Assembly: GCA_003154025.1 (NCBI GenBank)
Contig: PMCE01000119.1
Location: 1 to 5,143 of the forward strand
DNA: 5,143 bases
Direction of reading: 5' to 3'
DNA from: Syntrophaceae bacterium
GTDB lineage: Bacteria; Desulfobacterota; SM23-61
The notes beneath the pieces are model-generated. The model worked only from the letters and a program-made list of their open reading frames with translations. It did no database searches and had not been told where the DNA came from. Position numbers and translations under genes: made by a program. Within the stretch, counting starts at the first letter, position 1; every line of letters starts with the position of its first letter. Shown here piece by piece: positions 1 through 5,143 of the stretch.

Positions 1-2621
1 GAGATAAAGGATTCCCGCTGGCTCTCCACCGCGCCGGTTATGTTGATCTTGAAATTGGGCGGCAATTGAAGCTTATCGATCTTCTCCTGAATTTCCCCGG
101 CCACACTCCCGAGGTCGCGCCCGAAATTATTGGCGGTCACATGGATGATCCGCTGCTGGTACTTGCGCTCGATCTGGATGGGCCCGGACCCGCGGGAAAT
201 GGCGGCGATATTATCCAGAGAGATGGGCCGGCCATCGCGGTTAAACAGAAAGACCTGGCTGAGGTCGCTCACCGAGGTGCGGTCCGCCCCCTGAGCCCGC
301 ACCGTGATGTAATACTGGTTCCCGGTCAGCGGGTCGGAAAAGATGGAAGCCTGGTAGCCATTGATGAACGTCTGGATCGCCTTGGCCACTTGGGCCATAT
401 TCAGCCCGAGAAGAGAAGCCCGCTCCCGGTCGAGGACGATGTTTTGTTGGGGATAATCCGGTTCCCGGCTGATCCGGACGTCCTTGGCGCCGGGCGTCTG
501 ACGAACGATGGCCGCCACTTGGTCGGCCACCCTTTGGCCGGCCTTGAAGTCGTAGCCCAGAATCTCGACGTCGATGGGGTTGTCATAGCCGAAGGAGATG
601 AGCATGCGCACGATGCCCCCGGAGACAAAGAAGACGCGCACACCGGGAAATTCCTGCAAAAGCCTAGGGCGGAGCTTGTCCATCAGGGCATCGGAGGATA
701 GCTCTCTTGCTCCCGGGTCAACCAGCCGGACTCGAATCCATCCCATATGGGGCCCCGTATTCTGGGACCAGATCGCCGACACCCCGGTAGGAATGCCGAA
801 ATTGACCTGGACCGCCGTGATATCCTTTCCGATGGTCTGCCGGACGACTTCTTCCATACGCGCCGCCATGCGGCTGGCCTCTTCGAGGCGGGTGCCCACG
901 GGCAGCTGGATGATGAAGCGGAATTGGCTTTCGTCCATGGAGGGAAAAAATTCACTGCCGATGAAGAAATAAAGGGGCAAGCTGCCGAGGAAGGTCACGA
1001 CCACCGCCAGGACGACGGTTTTTCGGTGGGCGAGAGCCCAGCCCAAGATGGACTGATAACCGGAATCGATCCGATCGAAGAGCAGTTTGAACCGCCATTT
1101 CATCCGGTCCAGGGTGGAAGGATCGGGGGGTAAGACGTCTTCGGACTCCGGATGCAGGTATTTGCGGGAGAGGACCGGAATCACGGTCAGGGAGACGAAG
1201 TAGGAGGCGATCAGCGAGAAGGCCACGGTCAAGGCCAGCGGCGTGAAAAGGAGGCGGGCAATGCCGGTGATGAAAATCACGGGCAGGAAGACGACGATGG
1301 TGGTGATCGTGGAAGCCAGCACGGCCAGCCCCACCTCGCCCGAGCCCTTGACGGACGCCTCGTAGGGAGATTCCCCGGCGATGCGGTGGCGGTAGATGTT
1401 CTCCAGCACGACGATGGCGTCGTCGACCAAACGGCCGACTCCCAGGGCCAGGCCGCCCAAGGTAAAGGTGTTCAAAGTCAGATTGTTGAAGTACATGAGA
1501 ATAAAGGCACAGACGATGGAGATGGGAATGGAGAGGGAGACGATCATCGTGCTGCGCAGGCTGCGAAGAAAGACCAGGATCACCAGAACGGCCAGGACCG
1601 CTCCCATGACCGCCTCGTGCTGGAGGTTCTTGACGGAGTTCCGAATATACAAGGATTGATCGAAGAGCTCCAGCATGACCACCCCCCGCGGGAGCAGCTT
1701 CTGAATCCGGGGCAGGGCCTTGCGGACGTCGTCCACCACCTGGATGGTATTGGTTCCCGAAGTTTTCTGCACGGAAAGGGCCACGGCCGGCTGGCCGTTT
1801 ACGCGGATCAGGTTGGTCTGGTCCTGGTAGTCGTCCCGAACTTCTCCGATGTCCCGGACATATACCGGTCTCTTTTGATTGTTGGAGACGATGATATTTT
1901 CCATCGGCTTTACCAGGCTGAATTGAGTCTCGGTAAACAAGCGGTAGTCATAGGGGCCGGCTTTGATATCCCCCGTGGGCAGAATAAGGTTGGCCTGTTG
2001 GACGGCCAGAATGACGTCTTCGGGCGAAAGGTTGAAAGCCCTCAGGCGTTCCCGGTTGAAGTGCACGAAAATCTCCCGGACCTTCCCCCCGACGACCCGG
2101 GCGGAGGCGACGTTGGTGACGTGTTCGATCTCCGGTTCGACGAGGTTGTAAGCCAGGTCGTAAAGCTGGCCTTCGTCGAGCCCCCCGCCCATCAGGGTGA
2201 TATAAATAACGGAAATCTGGGAGACGTCGAATTTTCGGATGACCGGATTTTCGACTTCCTTGGGCAGATCGGCGCGGGCCAGGTTGACGACCTGCAGCAC
2301 GTCGGATTGAGCGCTATCGAGGTTGGTTCCCCAGTTGAAATAGACCGTAACCAGGGATGCGCCCTGCCGGGAGATGGAGGAGACGTAATTCACCCCATTG
2401 ACCGTGGAGACGGCTTTTTCCACCGGGTAGGTGACCATCCGCTCGATGTCCTGAGGGTTCGCCCCCTTGTAAAAGGTGGCCACGGTGATGGAGGGGAAGG
2501 TGATCTCCGGGAACATATCCACGGGCATCTTCGTAAAGGAGACGATGCCCAGGATGATGGCCATAAAGACTGCCATCAAGATGGTGATCGGGTTGCGCAG
2601 GGCAAATCTTGCCAGGTTCAT
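1..2621 (-). CDS. RND efflux transporter, AcrB/HAE1 type, inner membrane (C-terminus cut by window edge)
   Basis: This is the proton-driven pump of a tripartite efflux system. I translated the minus strand from the ATG at 2621: 873 codons run to the left edge with no stop, against about 1,030-1,050 residues for the family, so roughly 160-180 residues are missing (most of TM8-TM12). TM1 is at about residues 12-30, followed by the motif MPVDMFPEI (32-40). The first periplasmic porter/docking loop spans about 31-334. TM2-TM6 lie at about 335-353, 358-377, 385-406, 431-452 and 460-482, and TM7 at 534-553. The second periplasmic loop begins at about 554 and runs to the cut. TM4 carries GVGRLVDDAIVVLENI with the Asp pair D400-D401, matching the proton-relay D407-D408 of AcrB. 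This supports HAE1 rather than metal-type (CusA-like) transporters. The frame is intact. The gene follows the adaptor by 21 bases. The AcrB lysine in TM10 that partners the Asp pair lies outside the window. The substrate is unknown. Confidence 0.96.
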   Translation of the reverse strand, partial: MNLARFALRNPITILMAVFMAIILGIVSFTKMPVDMFPEITFPSITVATFYKGANPQDIERMVTYPVEKAVSTVNGVNYVSSISRQGASLVTVYFNWGTNLDSAQSDVLQVVNLARADLPKEVENPVIRKFDVSQISVIYITLMGGGLDEGQLYDLAYNLVEPEIEHVTNVASARVVGGKVREIFVHFNRERLRAFNLSPEDVILAVQQANLILPTGDIKAGPYDYRLFTETQFSLVKPMENIIVSNNQKRPVYVRDIGEVRDDYQDQTNLIRVNGQPAVALSVQKTSGTNTIQVVDDVRKALPRIQKLLPRGVVMLELFDQSLYIRNSVKNLQHEAVMGAVLAVLVILVFLRSLRSTMIVSLSIPISIVCAFILMYFNNLTLNTFTLGGLALGVGRLVDDAIVVLENIYRHRIAGESPYEASVKGSGEVGLAVLASTITTIVVFLPVIFITGIARLLFTPLALTVAFSLIASYFVSLTVIPVLSRKYLHPESEDVLPPDPSTLDRMKWRFKLLFDRIDSGYQSILGWALAHRKTVVLAVVVTFLGSLPLYFFIGSEFFPSMDESQFRFIIQLPVGTRLEEASRMAARMEEVVRQTIGKDITAVQVNFGIPTGVSAIWSQNTGPHMGWIRVRLVDPGARELSSDALMDKLRPRLLQEFPGVRVFFVSGGIVRMLISFGYDNPIDVEILGYDFKAGQRVADQVAAIVRQTPGAKDVRISREPDYPQQNIVLDRERASLLGLNMAQVAKAIQTFINGYQASIFSDPLTGNQYYITVRAQGADRTSVSDLSQVFLFNRDGRPISLDNIAAISRGSGPIQIERKYQQRIIHVTANNFGRDLGSVAGEIQEKIDKLQLPPNFKINITGAVESQRESFI

Positions 2622-2630
2622 GTTCTTCGA

Positions 2631-2636
2631 TCCCCC
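2631..2636 (-). promoter_or_regulatory. Ribosome binding site of the RND transporter gene
   Basis: On the minus strand GGGGGA stands 9 bases before the ATG at 2621, inside the 21-base gap after the adaptor's TGA stop. It fixes the transporter start, and the encoded N-terminus MNLARFALRNP leads directly into TM1, as is usual for this family. The short gap implies translation from the same message as the adaptor. Confidence 0.7.
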
Positions 2637-2642
2637 AGCCGT

Positions 2643-3887
2643 TCAGCTTTTTGCGGGTTTGTCGGCCAGGCGCACCGGCGTTCCATCCCGCAGGAACTCC
2701 TGCCCGGCGGTGATTACTTGCTCCCCGGGGTTCACCCCCCGGACGATTTCGAGGAAGGTGTCTTTCACGATCCCCTTCTGGATCGGGCGGCGATAGGCCT
2801 TTCCATCTTTTAAAATGTATACGAAATCCTTGTCCTCCTCGCTTATCAAGGCTTGGATCGGGATCAAGGTGGCCTGAGGGTTGGCCCGCAGAGGGATCTC
2901 CACCCGCCCGAACATCCCGGGGTTCAAAATATAACCGGGGTTGGGGATGGAGACCTGGATTTCGGCGGTGCGCGACTGCAGGTCCAGCGCCGGGGTGACG
3001 ATGACGATCCGTCCCTCGAAGGCCCGGCCGGGGAAGGCGGTGACGGTGATCTTTACCGGCTGGCCCTTCTGCAGGTGGATGAATTCCTTCTCGATGACGT
3101 TCACCATCATCTTGACCACGCTCAAATCCATCAGGGTCAGGATGGGAGTCGTGTCCTTCACCATGGTCCCCGGGTCCACGAAACGCTTGGTCACCTCTCC
3201 GTTCATGGGCGAATTAATGATCAGGTTGGCCAGCTGGGCCTGGGTCAGGTCGAGGCTGGCATTGGCCTGGCGCACCTGGGCTTCCGCCAGGGCGATGTCG
3301 TTCTCCCAGGTTTTTTGGCGGATACTGTTCATGGCCAGGTCATAATTGGCTTTGGCCACATTATATCTGGTCTGGGCCTCATCCAGCTGCTGGCGGGCGA
3401 TAAAGTTTTTCTGGTGTAGCTCCTGGCAACGCTTCTGGTCCGCCTCGGCCAGGTCCAGGTTGGCCTTGGCTTGCTGGATCTGGGATTGGACCGCTTCTTC
3501 CGCCGTGGCTCGGACCTGCTTCAGACGCGCCGCCGAGGCTTCCAGGTTGGCCTTGGCTTGGGCCACGGCTGCCTCGGCCTCCCGGGCGTCCAGGGTAGCC
3601 AGAACCTCACCGGCCTTCACCCGGTCTCCCTCGCGGACGTTGATCTTCTCCACCCACCCCTGGACTTTGGAATAGATCATCACCTGAAATTGGGGAGCGA
3701 TATCCCCGGTGCGCAGGATCTTTTCCTCGATCAGGCCCTGGGTTGCGGGGGCAACCTCTACCATCGGAGCCTGACCCTGCATTCCTTTTTTCGGGTCCTC
3801 TTTCTTGGCGGAAATGACCTGGGCCGCGCGGAAGGCTCCCAGCCCCGCCACAGCCAAGATCGCCAGCACGATAATGATTCTTTTCAT
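2643..3887 (-). CDS. Periplasmic adaptor (membrane fusion protein, HlyD/AcrA family) of RND efflux pump
   Basis: This 414-residue protein should link the RND pump to the outer-membrane channel. Residues 1-26 are a basic start (MKR) plus a hydrophobic stretch, either an uncleaved membrane anchor or a signal peptide. There is no lipobox cysteine; the only Cys is C154. The first half of the lipoyl domain is at about 70-101 (VQGWVEKINVREGDRVKAGE), and the second half at about 222-252 (INSPMNGEVTKRFVDPGTMV). Between them lies an Ala/Gln-rich coiled-coil hairpin of about 120 residues (102-221) with its tip near 153-168. A beta-barrel domain (about 258-335) and a membrane-proximal domain (about 336-405) follow. 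The ATG at 3887 is chosen because an in-frame TAA lies 24 bases upstream with no start codon between, and GAGAAGGA sits just before it. The stop is TGA at 2645-2643. The long hairpin is unlike AcrA. Substrate range cannot be inferred. Confidence 0.95.
   Translation of the reverse strand: MKRIIIVLAILAVAGLGAFRAAQVISAKKEDPKKGMQGQAPMVEVAPATQGLIEEKILRTGDIAPQFQVMIYSKVQGWVEKINVREGDRVKAGEVLATLDAREAEAAVAQAKANLEASAARLKQVRATAEEAVQSQIQQAKANLDLAEADQKRCQELHQKNFIARQQLDEAQTRYNVAKANYDLAMNSIRQKTWENDIALAEAQVRQANASLDLTQAQLANLIINSPMNGEVTKRFVDPGTMVKDTTPILTLMDLSVVKMMVNVIEKEFIHLQKGQPVKITVTAFPGRAFEGRIVIVTPALDLQSRTAEIQVSIPNPGYILNPGMFGRVEIPLRANPQATLIPIQALISEEDKDFVYILKDGKAYRRPIQKGIVKDTFLEIVRGVNPGEQVITAGQEFLRDGTPVRLADKPAKS
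3454..3560 (-). repeat. Pair of identical 20-base direct repeats inside the adaptor coiled coil
   Basis: The 20-base string at 3454-3473 recurs without mismatch at 3541-3560, offset by 87 bases (29 codons, in frame). Each copy encodes QAKANLE or QAKANLD-like residues in the first helix of the adaptor hairpin (AKANL at residues 111-115 and 140-144). Flanking bases diverge at once. It may reflect an old in-frame duplication of about four heptads, or simply repeated codon choice in a low-complexity coiled coil. Confidence 0.6.
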
Positions 3888-3888
3888 G

Positions 3889-3896
3889 TCCTTCTC
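3889..3896 (-). promoter_or_regulatory. Possible ribosome binding site of the adaptor gene, unusually close to the start
   Basis: On the minus strand GAGAAGGA ends one base before the ATG at 3887. The AAGGA core is closer than the usual 5-9 bases, although the upstream GAG part is better spaced. The next possible start (GTG, codon 7) would place the core about 19 bases away and would remove the basic n-region of the anchor, so the ATG remains the better choice. Confidence 0.4.
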
Positions 3897-3966
3897 GGTT
3901 TCTAAAGGTTAGGGTTCGGGGAAAAGGTCTTTCTCTCTGCCGGATCTCCGCGGTCTCTATACTTAC

Positions 3967-5143
3967 TTATCGGTTCATTCCCATGGCTTTTTCAATCCGC
4001 GCTTCCGCCGTTTTGAACCCATAAACGGCCTGAATGTAATTCGCCCGGGCATTGGCCAGGGAAACTTCCGCATCGGTTATCTCCAGAGGGGAACCGACTC
4101 CCACCTGGTATCGGCCGCTGGCCAAATCATAATTCTCCTTGGCCTGATCCACGGTTTTTTGGGTTACCGCCATCTGGTCGATGGAAACCTTGAGGCTGAG
4201 ATAGGCCTGCTCCGCCTCCAGCCGGATGTTCAGCAGGGTGCTTTCCTCCTGGGCTTGAAGGTTCCTCAGGATGGCTCTCTGCTGCGAAACGGTGTTGGGC
4301 GTCAGGAATCCGCTGAAAAGGGGGATACTCAGGGTGGCCGATAGAAACGAGTCCCAGTAGAAAGTCTGGTTCAGGTCCAAGCCCGTGCTCCGTAACAGAT
4401 AGCTGGCATTGCCGGAAAGAATGGGATAATAGCTGGCTTTGGCTAATTGGACGGCGGCTTCCTGGCTGCTCTCCTGGGCTTTCAAGCTTAGAATCTCGGG
4501 ACGCCGTTCATAAGCGGTTTTCAAGATCTCCTCCAGGGGGATCACCTCGGGCTTGATATCGATCTTCTTCTCGATCTCAAAGCTCAGGTCCTGGCGCAGC
4601 CCCATGGCATTGTTCAGCGTCACCCGGGCTACGGAGAAATTATTCTTGGATTGGATTAAGGCCAGCTGGGCATTGGCCAGGGCGACTTCCGCGTTGGTCA
4701 CGTAAATCTTCGGCTGGGTCCCGGCCTGGTAAAACCCCTGGGCCTGGTCCAGGTGCAGCTGGGTTTGATTGACCGAATCCTGGGCGACATCGATCAGGTA
4801 TTGCGTCTGGAGGACGCCGTAGAAGGCGGTCTTGACATTCAGGATCACCGTCTGCTTGGTGGTGATGAGATTCTCCTGGCTGGCTTTGACGTTCTCCCGG
4901 TTGATCCTGACGTTATTCGGGGTACGGCCGAAATCCCATATCGTCTGGGACGCGGTGGGCCCGGTGGAAAAGACATCCGTATAAGTCCACCGGTACCGGT
5001 TGGGCCCTGCAGTGGGAGCTCCAATGGCGCCCCCGCCGGGGTTGCTGATGGGGGAACTGCTGAAGTTGCTCGTAAAGGCGGTATAGCTGGTATTGTAATT
5101 TACCTGGGGATAGTAAGCGGACAAGGCTTGCTCGACCAGGAAT
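3967..5143 (-). CDS. TolC-family outer-membrane efflux channel (N-terminus cut by window edge)
   Basis: This protein forms the trimeric outer-membrane and periplasmic tunnel of the pump. The frame stays open to the right edge: 391 residues are visible from the first full codon (5142-5140). TolC proteins usually have about 420-490 residues, so the signal peptide and first helix lie outside. The TTG at 5124 is not a credible start, because the upstream codons read FLVEQA and join smoothly to LSAYYPQV, a typical first beta-strand entry. Two outer-membrane-efflux repeats are visible. In each, a YYP-containing beta segment (8-20, 237-250) and a second strand (about 52-75, 262-280) are followed by long Ala/Gln-rich helices. 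Each repeat ends in a matching block, AEVALANAQL (151-160) and AEVSLANARA (358-367), and then NAMGL or KAMGM. A Ser/Asn/Gly/Pro-rich stretch (25-48) is probably the first extracellular loop. The stop is TAA at 3969-3967. The 78 bases to the adaptor hold no terminator. Confidence 0.95.
   Translation of the reverse strand, partial: FLVEQALSAYYPQVNYNTSYTAFTSNFSSSPISNPGGGAIGAPTAGPNRYRWTYTDVFSTGPTASQTIWDFGRTPNNVRINRENVKASQENLITTKQTVILNVKTAFYGVLQTQYLIDVAQDSVNQTQLHLDQAQGFYQAGTQPKIYVTNAEVALANAQLALIQSKNNFSVARVTLNNAMGLRQDLSFEIEKKIDIKPEVIPLEEILKTAYERRPEILSLKAQESSQEAAVQLAKASYYPILSGNASYLLRSTGLDLNQTFYWDSFLSATLSIPLFSGFLTPNTVSQQRAILRNLQAQEESTLLNIRLEAEQAYLSLKVSIDQMAVTQKTVDQAKENYDLASGRYQVGVGSPLEITDAEVSLANARANYIQAVYGFKTAEARIEKAMGMNR

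Noticed and set aside
401..955. Short minus-strand frames at 401-643 and 683-955
   Set aside because: They lie in a different frame inside the continuous transporter gene, and their products are Ser/Pro/Arg-rich, as expected of out-of-frame GC-rich DNA.
66..1133. Further plus-strand open frames (66-701 and 747-1133)
   Set aside because: They have the same antisense codon register as the transporter gene. They end at 699-701 and 1131-1133, opposite CTA and TTA leucine codons of the transporter. No protein family is recognisable.
1..2621. Heavy-metal (CusA/CzcA-like) RND transporter
   Set aside because: TM4 carries the adjacent Asp pair of HAE1 pumps, not the spaced acidic pattern of metal exporters, and I saw no methionine or histidine cluster in the adaptor that would suggest metal binding.
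1152..2813. Plus-strand open frame of 553 codons opposite the transporter and the 3' end of the adaptor
   Set aside because: It is in exact codon register with the minus-strand genes, so it can stop only where those genes use TTA, CTA or TCA, which are rare at this GC-rich third-position bias. Its end at 2813 is simply a TTA leucine codon of the adaptor. The predicted product is Gly/Asp/His/Gln rich with no recognisable domain, while the opposite strand encodes an unmistakable RND protein.
2643..3887. Adaptor as a lipoprotein
   Set aside because: There is no cysteine near the N-terminal hydrophobic segment; the sole cysteine (154) is at the hairpin tip.
2853..3905. Plus-strand open frames opposite the adaptor (2853-3419, 3471-3905 and others)
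   Set aside because: These are in-register or shifted shadows of a clear adaptor gene, with low-complexity Gly/Leu/Asp/His-rich products and no convincing ribosome binding sites.
3888..3966. Terminator or internal promoter between channel and adaptor genes
   Set aside because: The GC-rich stretch near 3941-3953 forms no good stem followed by a T run on the minus strand, and I could not find a convincing -10/-35 pair.
5122..5124. TTG as the start codon of the TolC-family gene
   Set aside because: The frame is open through to the window edge with plausible TolC residues, and starting here would leave no signal peptide. The gene is truncated by the window, not started there.

Overview
The window holds three genes, all on the minus strand, that together encode a tripartite RND-type efflux pump of a Gram-negative (diderm) bacterium. 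Read in the direction of transcription, right to left, the order is an outer-membrane channel of the TolC family (5143 to 3967, its 5' end beyond the right edge), a periplasmic adaptor or membrane fusion protein (3887 to 2643, complete), and an inner-membrane RND transporter of the AcrB/HAE1 type (2621 to beyond the left edge, 873 codons visible).

The gap between channel and adaptor is 78 bases. The gap between adaptor and transporter is 21 bases and carries a good ribosome binding site. I see no terminator or promoter between the genes, so they look like one operon whose promoter, and any regulator gene, lie to the right of the window. The transporter would take up substrate from the periplasm or outer leaflet using the proton gradient, the adaptor would bridge to the channel, and the channel would carry substrate across the outer membrane. 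The real substrate cannot be read from the sequence. The paired aspartates in transmembrane segment 4 and the overall layout favour the drug/hydrophobe (HAE1) branch over heavy-metal transporters.

The DNA is moderately GC rich, with a strong preference for G or C in third codon positions. That bias, the diderm pump and the channel-adaptor-transporter order would suit a proteobacterium or a Desulfobacterota-like organism, but no marker gene is present, so the lineage is a weak guess. No RNA genes, mobile elements, CRISPR arrays or attachment sites were seen. The long plus-strand open frames are shadows of these genes. I found no evidence of a previously undescribed system. The points most worth a second look are an unusually long coiled-coil hairpin in the adaptor with an altered tip motif, and the clear internal duplication of the channel protein.
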